Source of the DNA: Didymodactylos carnosus
Lineage: Eukaryota > Rotifera > Eurotatoria > Philodinida > Philodinidae
Assembly (NCBI GenBank): GCA_905250885.1
Contig: CAJNOQ010000177.1
Coordinates: 1-64,000, forward strand
DNA length: 64,000 bases
Direction of reading: 5' to 3'
Shown: positions 1 through 11,116 of the stretch, one piece after another
Layout: each line of letters begins with the position of its first letter
How positions within the stretch are numbered: the first letter of the stretch is position 1
Program-made: the position numbers and the translations under genes
Notes under the pieces: generated by a model
Told to the model about the DNA's origin: nothing
Seen by the model: the letters and a program-made list of their open reading frames with translations, nothing else
The model's database searches: none

Positions 1-69
1 AGCCAAAATATTTCGCCACATTGTCTCGACCACGTTTTGACGGATCTGAACACGTGCGGCTGTAGCCAT
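1..69 (-). CDS. Possible 5' end of a gene or element ORF running off the left edge
   Basis: Reading the minus strand from an ATG at 69, the frame stays open to the window edge for 23 codons (begins MATAARVQIRQNVVETM). It is richer in G and C than the flanking DNA. A second short minus-strand frame just upstream (about 188 to 87) gives a 33-residue basic peptide starting MFTSVQKHHRKRRWRLK and then stops. I do not recognise either. They could be the start of a host gene, or a piece of a repeat such as a LINE first ORF, since the next 2 kb is repeat-rich. Too little lies in the window to decide. Confidence 0.25.
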   Translation of the reverse strand, partial: MATAARVQIRQNVVETMWRNILA

Positions 70-199
70 CTTTTCCTTCTAGATTTAAAAGATTTTTTCA
101 TCTATTAGACGTAACTGCCTTGCAGCTTCTTGAATTTTGAGACGCCAGCGTCGCTTGCGGTGGTGCTTCTGAACGGAGGTGAACATATGAACTAATAAA

Positions 200-1300
200 A
201 AGAAATTAAAAGTACAGAGTAAAACGCTTTTCAAAAAACCTAGCAGAATACAGTCCTTATAACCGAATAGAACCTAGTAAGAGGTCACACCTTAACTTTT
301 CCATTTTTTCTTAGAGAAATGAAGAGCATCTTATACGGACGGATTGGAAAAAAGATGTTCTCATAGGAAAAAAAATTGCTATTATCGAAAATAATGTTTG
401 AAATAGCAAAAAGACTAATTAAGGCAATAGGCTTCAAGAACTACGTCGGATACTTCGAAGAATGCTTCAATTTTGACGAGTTTACTAGCTTTTTTTGAAA
501 AATAAAACATTTTTGTTGTTTTTTAATTACAAGTTTTTCTCATTTGTTGTACTATGAATAAAACACGAAACACAAAATCCATTTTTACACATTTATTTCT
601 TGAGTGCGCCTTTCTAGTGAGGATGAAAATAGTCTCTATAGGCTCCTCTTTGATATATATACCAGTAGCAAACAGGATGTTCCGTCTGGAGAAGAATGTA
701 GAAGAAAAATATAAGAGATATTAGATATGGTATACGTAGAGGAAAATAAAAGGAGATAACTGTACGGTAGAGCTAGCTAAAAAACCTGAAAAGGGATACA
801 TAATGCTGGGTATACAGAAAACTTTTTGTACATTGTAGATGAATACACAAGTGCTTATGACACTGCTAATTATACTAGAAACAAGTAGAATAACAAGATT
901 CGTCTACACGACGATTAGACAACAGATGAAAGCAATAAGATCCGGAAATCGCCATCGCCGCGAGTTCTTTTGGAGGTTGGATTTTAGGTTCTTTTAGCAC
1001 TTTAACACTTTTGCTCTTGTATACTTTTTCTGTTATACACTTAAAAACAGAAAAGGGGGGGAGGAGTTGTGAGAGTGAGCGCAGAAAGAAACGCCGAATG
1101 GGTAAAACAATCTATGCGCTCACGTGTAATTGTGAGCGTGAGATACCAAGTGTAATCGGTTTTTCATCATACGACTAAGTATCGGTGAATCTTCATTACA
1201 AAATGCGAAGAAGTCTAGAAAACTGTCCTAACAATGTTTTTCTCGTTCTCTCACTTATTATCAGTGGCCTGCTAAGGCATTTAAAATGTCGCTTTTACAA
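200..1300. other. Non-coding, repeat-like sequence
   Basis: No convincing coding frame. A motif at about 940-970 (ATCCGGAAATCGCC followed by ATCGCCGCG) is repeated in the same orientation at 1313-1335, where it forms the outer part of a foldback. A G-rich run lies near 1052-1065. The stretch is probably old repeat DNA, but I cannot assign a family. Confidence 0.4.
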
Positions 1301-1310
1301 GGGTTACCAT

Positions 1311-1547
1311 AACATCCGGAAATCGCCGTCGCTGCGGATTCAGTGTTAAAGTGTAAACACTTTAGCGTTAACACTTTAACACTTTAACATATACGAACTC
1401 GCGGCGAGTGAGGGTGAGGGTGGAGAAGTGAGAGTGAAGTGGGTGAAGAAGTGCTCCACCCTCATCCTCACGTCCTCACCCTCAGTTATGCACGTTTATA
1501 CTTTAACACTTTAACGTATAAGAATCCGCGGCGACGGCGATGATGCC
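1311..1547. repeat. Foldback (inverted repeat) with GC-rich ends and GTTAAAGTGT tracts
   Basis: The left arm runs from about 1313 (ATCGCCGTCGCTGCGGATTC, then GTTAAAGTGT tracts, then GAGGGTGAGGGTGGAG near 1418). The right arm runs from CTCCACCCTCATCC near 1452 to GAATCCGCGGCGACGGCGAT near 1540 and is the reverse complement of the left arm with several differences. The loop is about 30 bases of G/A-rich sequence. Similar short flanks (CATAAC on the left, CATAAT on the right) could be a diverged target duplication, but this is weak. It is probably a MITE or foldback transposon remnant. Confidence 0.55.
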
Positions 1548-1555
1548 ATAATAAC

Positions 1556-1905
1556 AGCGTTTTCATTCCTCGTCTCAAGCTAAATCTGCATCCGGCTCTT
1601 TCGTTCCACGTGGCTCAAAGGAATGGAATGGACTTCCTTCGGTTTTAGCATGTCAGTCTTCTTTATCTGTATTTAACCGCATGTTAAGAGATCATCTAGG
1701 CTTTCAATAATTTTTATGTTTATTACTCTTTCTCTTAAAATGTAACACACTTATGTTTTCTCTTACAATGTATGTCTTATAGTAGCGCTTCTTTTTAGAA
1801 ACTTTTTAGTTTAGGTTATCATGAAGTGTCTCCGGATGCCACAAGTCTTTTTGGTTCTTTTTCGTGATATCCTACCTTTGTGTAAAATAAATCTATCTAT
1901 CTATT
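1556..1905 (+). mobile_element. 3' end of a non-LTR retrotransposon (LINE), 5'-truncated
   Basis: A plus-strand frame from about 1556 to a TAA at 1708-1710 encodes a peptide containing GSFVPRGSKEWNGLPS and then a segment close to SVFNRMLRDHLGFQ before the stop. This pattern (FVPR, then W-N-x-L-P, then a short helix ending in a stop) is typical of the extreme C-terminus of LINE reverse transcriptase ORFs. About 175 bases of 3' untranslated sequence follow, ending in AAATAAATCTATCTATCTAT near 1883-1900. A short tandem repeat at the 3' end is common in several LINE clades. The catalytic RT and endonuclease parts are absent, so this is a dead 5'-truncated copy. The clade (CR1-, Rex- or jockey-like) cannot be told from this fragment. 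Confidence 0.7.
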
Positions 1906-4823
1906 ATAAATATCTTCTTCAATTTCTTTTATTGGAAAACACGTGTCTGGATATATTAATTTAAGAATATTCAAATACTAAAATAAATATAAATTAAATC
2001 ATTCCTACTATACTGCTTTGGTAAAAATTGTAAATAATAAAAAAAGTTGTTTATATTTTACTTGTTGTCTAACCCCTCCTCTCCTTTCTCTCCTCAACAA
2101 CTCGATGTTAATAGCATCGTTAGTTGCATTTCTATTCATTCATTTAATATATTGCTAATATCGTACATTATTCATTTTTATTCCGTATTCAGACAAATCT
2201 ATCTATCATTATTCTATTCGACAATAAGAAAAAATATAAATTTTAAAAAACATATTTCGTCTGATTGTGAAATAACATTCTATTTTTAAAAAATACCACA
2301 ATATAAAGTATTATATTTTGACACGCTACCTAATAGTTATGAATGGTTAAAATTTTCACCTTTACTAAGTAGATGTATTCCACTTGACTGAATACACAAA
2401 TCTTATATAATTTCAAAAACAAAAATAAAAGAAACGCTAATTTCGTACAGTATTTTAATCTCGTAGATTTAACTTTTATTCTAGAAATATGTATAACATA
2501 TGTCAAAGGGAAATATTTTCTATGGATAAGTTAAAATAAGTCTCATTTCGACATAATTGCGTCTACTATAAAAAGAAAAGAACTTTTTAATAATGAAATA
2601 TGCATCTATTGCGTATAATATGAAGCAAAGATTTACAATTTTAATTTCTTAACAAATTAGATTTAAAACTAAAAGGTGAATGTAAAATTGTAATAGTATA
2701 TCAATGAGTTTTGACGAACGCATCAACATATCAAATATTGATCAGAACTAAGATGAATACTCTTATTGTCTGAGGTTTCTGTACTGAAAATAATACACAG
2801 ACACATCAGTAAAAGTCATTACTGCTATCAATATTATTTAAATGAAAATTATTATTAGAATGATCACCATACACAATAAAAATTATCGCATAGAGAGAAG
2901 AAACAAAATGTTGTTTTTTCTTTTTTTCTGTTTCAATTCAGATAACTGCAGGTAGAATAAAAAAAAGGGGACATACGCTATATTTTTGACCTATTGTACA
3001 AGTTGTCATGAAAAATAGGAAATAGAAGAGAAAGCTTTTCATCTGGAAGCTGCATGAATATATAGTCCAGTTTCTTTTCTTTTTTTTCTTCTCATAGCAG
3101 AACATTCGACTCTTCAGTGAACAATAACCATCATTTTCATGACATCATGAACGGAAAGTAAACGTACTGACAGTCTAGATCGACAATGCCACTTCATAAA
3201 CTTAGATAAAAGAAACTAATCAGACAAAATTTATCGATGATGTATGTGTGTATACTTAATATGTCTTGACATAATGATACATACAAAACATATCGATAAA
3301 TGATTGACGAACAAAAACTAAAACAAACAATTTAACTTTCTACCACAAACAATGAGAAAAAAAAGTATCATCAACATCATCTTTCATCGTTTTAAGAAAT
3401 ACGTTATCTATATTTAATCATACAAAGAGAGAATTCATCATGTAATCAAAACTAAACGGAATTTAAAAATAAAATCGTACAACCATTATCATGATGAACA
3501 TAGTATTCCTTGATTTCGTCAGAACCCAGAACAACTTTGTGCTTTTTACTAGAGTTTAAAGATAGATAGTTTGAGAACGCGCTTAAATGAATTAATTTTA
3601 CATACCTCATACAATTTCGTATGAGCCAATGATACATTTCAAATCATTGCATTGTCTGCTGTAATACGCTAATAGCACCAAAAAATTATCTAAAGAAAAG
3701 ATATAAAATTTTTGAAAAATTACAGGCTTTTTGCCAGAGAAAAAGTCGGTCTGTTCCACGAGAAACCCCCAGGAAGACTAGGTGGGGCCACGCGAGGAAA
3801 AATTCGTTTGTTCTGAAGACAGGTCTGGAAAGATCTAAAAACTAGTAAGGCGGGCACAGTGTACATTTTTCTAATATCAGGCGACATCACCTAACTTTTG
3901 CTCGTAAATCGTTTTTTTCATAGATAATTTATCATTCTTTCGTCATCTGCTTTTTAAGAAAAAATCATGGTTTTGGAAAAACATTGTTGGAGGTTCATGA
4001 CAAAATTTCGACAGATATTTTTTCTTTATAAAACTTATCGTGTTATACATGGTTCGTTTGACCAGTTGATTCCGAAAATACCATTAGTTTTTGTCACAAA
4101 CGTCCTTACGCTGAAAAAATTACATTTTACATGAAAAATCAAAATTTTTTAGACAACTTATATTTCGGCATCGGAATTTGCGCATGCATTATCGATGCAA
4201 TGTAGAAAGAGGAACAATGTGTCAAAGTTTGAGAATTTTTGGATAAAGGTAACACACGAGATACATATTCTAAGAAATATGTCTGTAGGGAAACTTAGAG
4301 TTTTTGGAAACTTCTGTGATATCTTCTCTAGTCTGCGGTAAAAAACTAAAATTCTTTCGCTATTACATATGTCAGAGAACATAGAACTAGAATCAGCGTC
4401 ATTTTTAATCATATCTCTGTTGGATGTATAAAACAACTGTTTTTATACTTATGGTCTGTATATCGAGGCTAACTGATACATGTTTTCCAACAGTACTTAG
4501 TAGTTAAAATCAAACTTTTTATGCCAATGGGTAGCCACATATCAAAGTATATTTGTATTTGAATCTGTCACTTTCCGATTTTGCCTAATGTCCGCTTAGA
4601 TACACATTGTGACGAGATTCTCAAGAACTGGAGTTTATTTTTGACTGCAGGCGTGATCATTACTAGACGACGATCTAATCTAAATCCATAAACGGTAAAC
4701 GATATCATCATCCGTTCTATAGAAAATAAACATGAAATTTTGCGATTTATCGTTCGATGTATTGCTGTAACTGTTTTGAAATAAAACGTGACGTTTAGTA
4801 AGAAAGAAAGTTTATGGATATCG
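1906..4823. other. AT-rich intergenic sequence without a supported gene
   Basis: Both strands were read. Frames are short, rich in Ile, Phe, Asn and Lys codons, and lack family motifs. A less AT-rich patch at about 3720-3870 looks like old repeat sequence, and a segment at about 4578-4620 resembles one at 48500-48545 (see findings). Confidence 0.5.
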
Positions 4824-5052
4824 CCCCTAGTGAATGTACTTGATTGCTTGATAAGTACTTGGAAAAAATTGACAAAACTACTTACTTGCCATAAACTTTT
4901 ACAAGTATTGCTTTAAGATTGCAATATTTGAGTTGATTTTAGTACGAAATACTTTGTGGAAGTATTTGCGGTTTTAAGATACTAGTCAAGTGAAGCAAGT
5001 AAACGCTTCATTATGCAAGGAAAGTACTTGTTCAAAGTATATTCACTAGAGG
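4824..5052. repeat. Short inverted-repeat element (MITE-like)
   Basis: The left end reads CCCCTAGTGAATGTACTT and the right end, reverse-complemented, reads CCTCTAGTGAATATACTT. The element is about 229 bp with no coding frame. No clear target duplication is seen, so the transposon superfamily is open. Confidence 0.5.
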
Positions 5053-6808
5053 ACATTGAACAGGAAAAACATTGCTACACGAACGATATTAAAAAGTGAC
5101 AAAACAGAAAAAGTTTCTGTGAACGAGAACGAGACGCGGATGCTTTTCAAAATGACAGAGCAGGTTCCGTAAAATGAATATTCTGTGCATCTCTGATCTG
5201 TTTATATTTATTAAAGCCAAATTTCAGTCCCGTCTTGAAACACTTTCATGAGAAATCGTGTAATAGTGATCATCATCAATTTTGGCTTTAAGGGGATACG
5301 CCTTCAGAAAGAAAGAGCGATTACGCTTAATTCACAATCACTTTGGAAATAATGAGAAATATCAAGTTAAGCTTAGCAAACTGTAAATTCTTAACATGTT
5401 GATGCGAGTGTTACCTTATATTGCAACAATATAAAACAGATGAAGATTTCTGAGAAAGACGTCTAGTCTCTTAGTGAAATGATGAAATTAATCTTTGTGA
5501 CTTGATTTATAGTGAAAATAGGGCAAGAGGTGTGTGTGCAAATACTTGGCGCTAGAGATCAGTCTGTGTTTTCAGTAGGTTATTTCTATTGTCAGACCTG
5601 AATAAGACATATTCTACGAAATATGTCTTTTAAAACTCAAGTATACTCCTAAATTACGCTGATAATCCAGGAGTTATTTCGTTATGCCTGAACTCCTTTT
5701 TTGCTTGATAGCGTTATCCCAATTTTCTGCTCCGTTTCTAATATCCGTCTTTCTATGTCCAATATGTTTTGTTAAAAAAGATGACCTTATTCTTACTGCC
5801 CGTTTTAAAAATATTCACCTTAAGAAATCGTTCAAACGTCACCACTATATTAACATTATTGTTTAGCGAAAAATTGAATCCGTAGGCCCATTACAGTACA
5901 ATTTATTTAAATCAATGGGTGAAATGTCATCAAACATCAGTAAAATGATGAGTCCGTTCAGAATAGCCATATATTAGCAGGCGGACAGACGTCGGCAACA
6001 GAGATAAAAAAGTTCTTGTCAGATGTCTTGGAAGTTTAGCTATCTCATACTAGCTTCAGCTAACTTGGAAGCATAAAATATTATATACTAAAACAAAACA
6101 GACGACGGCTCAGAATAAAGGGCCAATAGAAAAATTACTTTCCAACGACCTCTTTTACTTTCGTTTTTTTGACACATATTGTAGAGAGCCGATTTACCGT
6201 TTAAATCACTACTTCAAACTGATACTGGCCCACCTGTTCTTTCTCTGACCAAATTCTGGCGACCGTTAAATCGACAAAATGGCAACTGTACTGTGACTGG
6301 TTGGGTTTGGAATTTGGGGATTGGTTTTAAAGAATGACTGTAGTGTACATCGTAGACATACGTACGACGACGACGATAATTCAGCTTGTTTGTTTATTTT
6401 TCTTTCTTCCAGAAAAGTTTCAATACGTTTTCCTTGCACTTGTATTATTACAACAATGAAACGTGAATAAATCGTTTTACAAAGAACGAATGTGTGATAA
6501 TTGAGTACTAGAAAAAGTCTATTCTAATGAAAACCATCACCATTAGCTATTGCAGGCACAGTTTATATTCCCATTTAGCTTGGCTTTCTTAAGCGACACA
6601 GTCTTAAGTGAAGGAGGTTAGCACAAGCAGAAAGCTGCATTGCTCCGGGTATATACTATGGGATATCTTTTTAGATCAGCCTGACTGGGAGATAGCACAC
6701 AGTAAATCGAAAGTCAATAGATAGAAAAGGAAATAATGGTAGCTAGTATTTCTGCTAGTTAATGATCTCGTTTTGTAGATAAAATAAAATATCACTCGAA
6801 GTAGAAGA
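5053..6808. other. Intergenic sequence upstream of the TMED gene
   Basis: No supported coding sequence. A small imperfect hairpin lies near 5607-5632 (AAGACATATT and AATATGTCTT around a 6-base loop). The last few hundred bases presumably hold the promoter of the gene at 6809, but I see no clear TATA or initiator element that stands out from the AT background. Confidence 0.4.
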
Positions 6809-7812
6809 ATGCGTTCGAGTTTTAAGCAATATCTGTCAACCATCCTGTATTCTATTATTATTCTGTTACAACTAATCAATTACTCAAATTGTCTTTACTT
6901 TCATATTCGAGAGACTGATCGCAAATGCTTTATAGAAGAAATACCAGATGAGACGTTAGTAATTGGAAAATATAAAGTTGAGGTAAGAAAAATTTGCTTT
7001 AATGAATCTATTTTCTGTATGGTATTATTTTCACTTTTAGCTACTTGATCCCGCAACGAACACGTTTATACCAGGTGGTAATGGAATTGGAATGCATGTT
7101 GAAGTGAAAGATCCAGATGAAAAACTGGTGCTATCTAAACTCTATACATCAGAAGGAAGATTTTCATTTACATCACATGTGAGATAGAACTTTCTCTCTT
7201 ACAAGGCATCTTGGCAAAAAAAGTTTTTGCTATATAGATCCCTGGTGAACATGTTATCTGTTTGTATTCAAATTCAACTGCATGGTTTGGTGGTCAACAG
7301 TTAGTAAGTTGTTCGATTTGCTACTAAATATAACGATCATTACAAATACAGTTTCTAAAAGCAGAAAAACTTGGAAATGACATCCAAAAAATGGCTTTAA
7401 GCCAACTTTTTTTCATTACCATCGCATTCTCTTCCGTAATCTCTTAATGTAGTTCAAACTTGAAATAATGAAAGATAGTTGTTTATAAGATTGCAATGTT
7501 TATTCTATTTTATAGCGTGTTCATCTTGATATTGACATTGGTGAACATGCTGTTGATTATGGTCAAATAAGTGCACGAGAAAAATTAACTGAATTACAAT
7601 TACGTGTTAGACAACTTTTAGATCAAGTTGAACAGATAACGAAAGAGCAGAATTATCAACGTTATCGTGAAGAACGTTTTCGTGCTACAAGTGAATCGAC
7701 TAATCAACGTGTGCTATGGTGGTCGATTGCACAATTGGCTATACTTGTATTAACAGGTGTATGGCAAATGCGACATTTAAAGAGCTTTTTTGAAGCAAAA
7801 AAACTTGTTTAA
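6809..7812 (+). CDS. TMED9: TMED9/TMED4-like p24 family cargo receptor
   Basis: Four exons (6809-6982, 7041-7178, 7238-7303, 7516-7812), all joined in phase 0, give 224 residues; human TMED9 is of similar size. p24 proteins are type I membrane proteins of the early secretory pathway that act in COPI/COPII vesicles as cargo receptors, notably for GPI-anchored proteins. Residues 1-27 form a signal peptide. The mature start [20 protein letters not shown] is the typical opening of the GOLD domain, which continues to about residue 125. A coiled coil follows ([18 protein letters not shown]), then one membrane span (about 190-211) and the cytosolic tail [10 protein letters not shown]. That tail has the FF motif and dilysine-type signal used for COPII exit and COPI return, and it matches the vertebrate TMED9 tail as I recall it. 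A polyadenylation signal AATAAA lies at 8149-8154. TMED4 is the closest alternative name. Confidence 0.93.
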
Positions 7813-8584
7813 ATGAAAGAGAGTGCTCATCAAAAGTAGACAGAATTGTTTCTTATATTTGTTTTCTTCCTCAGATATACAAGGACGAGTTTTTAACGCG
7901 CTATTAGTGGGTTAAGGAAATAATATACTTCTCAAATTTTATTTGTTCCACTTATTCTCTTTCTGTTTATTTCTTTGTTATTGTTACAGTATGCTTAAGT
8001 TTTCTTGTGTATGTGAAGAAACATTACGTGCGTTACTTCTCTTTGATATCAACTTAAAAAAAGTTTTTTAATTTCGAACTTCTGCGTACATTTTTGTTTT
8101 GTTCTTTTTTCTTCTATTCTTACATTTAGTTTCTTAATGCGTCCGGTAAATAAAGTTATGTTGTGTGGTTTCAGGTTTGTTATTCGCGTTTTGTTACAAT
8201 CATAATAAATTTTGAAACAACTAAATTGATAAAAGCGAATAGCTGCTTTCAAATTAATAGTAAAAACGCTCAAGTGTTTGGAGTAAGCGCTAAATATCTA
8301 TTTTCCATAATCCCAATGAATGTCGAGAGAACTTTTATCCATTTTGTTCTCCTTTTCAATAGAAAAATGTGAATTAAGTACTGAAGAACAACTAACCAGT
8401 CATTTTTTGTGCATTAACTTTTTTGATACGTTGAATTTTGTTATATTTTAGATCAATTTTTTGAATTTCATTTATTGCTTGTTTATTGTTTGTTTCATTT
8501 TGTGTTATTGACACTCTTTTACTTTCATATTATCAACAGTTCATAAATTGTAAATATTATTATTGCTATTGAAGACGTACCCTC
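7813..8584. other. 3' UTR of TMED and promoter region of epsin
   Basis: AT-rich, with short open frames on both strands and no family motif. The AATAAA at 8149-8154 is a plausible end for the TMED transcript. A run ending in CAACAG at about 8530-8540 could be a splice acceptor in the epsin leader, but this is not certain. Confidence 0.4.
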
Positions 8585-11116
8585 ATGTTAGCTCGTGGTG
8601 TAAGAAATGTTATTTATAATTATACCGATGCACAGAGAAAAGTTCGAGAAGCAACAAGCAATGATGCATGGGGGCCATCACCGGCGCTTATGCATGAAAT
8701 AGCTGATTTAACACATAATGTTGTTGCCTATGCTGAAATAATGCCCATTGTATGGAAACGTTTAAATGATCACGGTAAAAATTGGCGACATGTTTATAAA
8801 TCCCTTGTCCTATTAGATTATTTAATTAAATATGGCAATGAACGTGTTAATCAACAATGTAAAGAAAATATATTTGCTATTCAAACATTAAAAGATTTTC
8901 AATATATTGAAGATAATAAAGATCAAGGTTTTAATGTTAGAGAAAAAGCAAAACAATTGGTCTCATTATTAAAAGATGATGAACGTTTGAAAAATGAACG
9001 ACGAAAAGCGCAAGAAGGTCGAAACAATTACTATCAACAAGCAATGGGAATGGACTCAAATGGTGCAATAACATACGGAAGACAAACAGCACCAGTAAGA
9101 CGAAATAGTACAAATGATATAACACAAGCAAATAGTGATTATCCGTCGAACAATAATTATATGAGTAATACAAACACCGTAAGATCATCGTCGTTCAATG
9201 ATGGAATAAACACACATACTAAAAAAGAATTTGTACAACCAACAAATCAAGAAGAAGAACAATTACAAATGCAAATTGGTAAATGCTGATGTTGTACTCT
9301 TCATCTCAATATCACTGAATTTGTTTTTTTTCTCAGCTCTAGCTGAATCTCAACGTGAAGCAGAAGAAGAAGAAAGACGACGACGAAATGATGATTTAAG
9401 ATTAAAAATGGCATTGGAACGATCAGTTAGTGAAAATTCAACTGATGCAAATCAAGCGCAGGTAATTGGTCATGTTCTATATCCCAACCTATCTTTTTGT
9501 TATTTGTGGTGTTAATTTGTTGTTATCTGTGAGAACCATTCAATAATGGCTTCAGCTATGTTGAGTAAAGGTTTAATTAACCTTTTGTTTCTAGTCATTC
9601 GATATGTCTAACCCAAGTCAGCTCGATCCATCATTATTTACTCAACGTCCAATGGATCATACAACATGGAATGATGCGAATCCCGCATCAGACTTTGGAT
9701 GGAATACAAAACCCACAAATAACAGTGGCTTCTCATCGTACGACACATCATCACGTACAAGTAAATTTTATTTTCTTATTCTTTGTTGTTTTTATTCTCT
9801 CATCTAAATTATAAGAATAAATATCCGGTATTCTTTAAAGATTTAAATAGTTCTTTTGATACACTTGTACCGTCATCTGCACCGTCACCACCAAATGATT
9901 TTGATTTTGTAAATGAAGAAATATTTTCGACAAATCTATCATACAATATCAAAATATTGTGTTTCAAGTGAATTTCATATAGTTTTGACCGGTTATGGAT
10001 GTTATAAGTTTTTTTTAATCAACATTATTTATTTGATTATTAAAAGTACTGTAATTATCGTTTGGTTGGTTGTATAATCGTGTTTTTATTTTTATAGACG
10101 ATCCATGGTCATCAGAGCCAGCTACTGCTTTAGCATCTTCAACATTAGATCCTTGGCAATTGCCTAATTTAAAATCTTCAGCATGGCAAGGAAATACTAT
10201 TGGACTCAATTCTCAAAATAATTCTCTACCACGTACATCAACATCACCATTGTTAATAACAAATAATACAGCGGCAACAACAACAAATAATAATCCTTGG
10301 GATAGCTTAACAAATGATTCTCATACAATAACAGCATCATCAGATGATCCATGGGGTTTAAGTACAGGCGATCCACGAAATAATTCACATACAACAAATA
10401 TTTCTCCATCTCAAAATGATCAAAGGCATACAACAAAACAAGCAGATAATGAATTAAATGAATTTTTTGGGGGTAATAACGAAAATAAATATTACGTATG
10501 TAGATGAGATTTTTTCTAACCTATGTTCATTTTAGTGACCGATAATTATTCAAAGACGGTTTCTTCATCGGCATTTTCTACTACAACAACATCGACAAAT
10601 CCATGGAATATGCCCTTGTTATCTACTAATTTGCCGCCACAAACAACATCACCAATTCAAAATTCATTTTCATCATCCGATTTATCAAAAAATATGCTAT
10701 ATCCGACTATACCAAGTAAACCAAATCAAACCAGTCAAAGTCCGTTTCCAGCCAATAGTTCTGCTGCTGCCTCTAGAAAAACACCGGAATCATTTCTTGG
10801 AGACAAATTCATTGGACTTGTTAACCTTGATAAGCTTGTCACTGAACCAAAAAGTACGTATCATACAATATAGTCAAAAAATTTCAGTATTTTATGTTAA
10901 TCTTGTATAATTTTAGCCACAAATCCATTTGGTGCAAATCCACGTGCACCTAATCCGTTCGCTCAAACTGTCAAACCACCGACTTTAGAGCAATTAAGTT
11001 CGGTGACTAATACAAGCGGTTTTTCACAACCACCAACATTGCCTCCACCGTTGATTCCACTCTCAAGTTCTCTTGCACCAACTCCACCACCAGGTTCAAA
11101 AAATCCATTTATTTGA
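8585..11116 (+). CDS. EPN: Epsin (ENTH-domain endocytic adaptor)
   Basis: Six exons (8585-9278, 9337-9461, 9595-9760, 10098-10472, 10536-10853, 10917-11116) join in frame to 625 residues. Residues 1 to about 150 are an ENTH domain (GVRNVIYNYTDAQRKVREAT, then a YKSLVLLDYLIKYG helix), which binds PI(4,5)P2 and bends membrane. Two ubiquitin-interacting motifs follow, LQMQIALAESQREA and LRLKMALERSVSE. The disordered tail carries AP-2-binding DPW motifs (NDPWSSE, LDPWQLP, DDPWGLS), a clathrin-box-like segment GLVNLDKLV, and three NPF motifs for EH-domain partners (TNPFGAN, PNPFAQ, and the C-terminal KNPFI). This is the full set of parts of a clathrin-coat epsin of the EPN1/2/3 or liquid facets type. 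An open segment at 9841-9969 may be an optional exon (see findings). AATAAA lies at 11619-11624. Confidence 0.93.

Noticed and set aside
10206-10436. Minus-strand frame within epsin
   Set aside because: Antisense shadow of the epsin exon with DPW motifs, which has clear family motifs on the plus strand.
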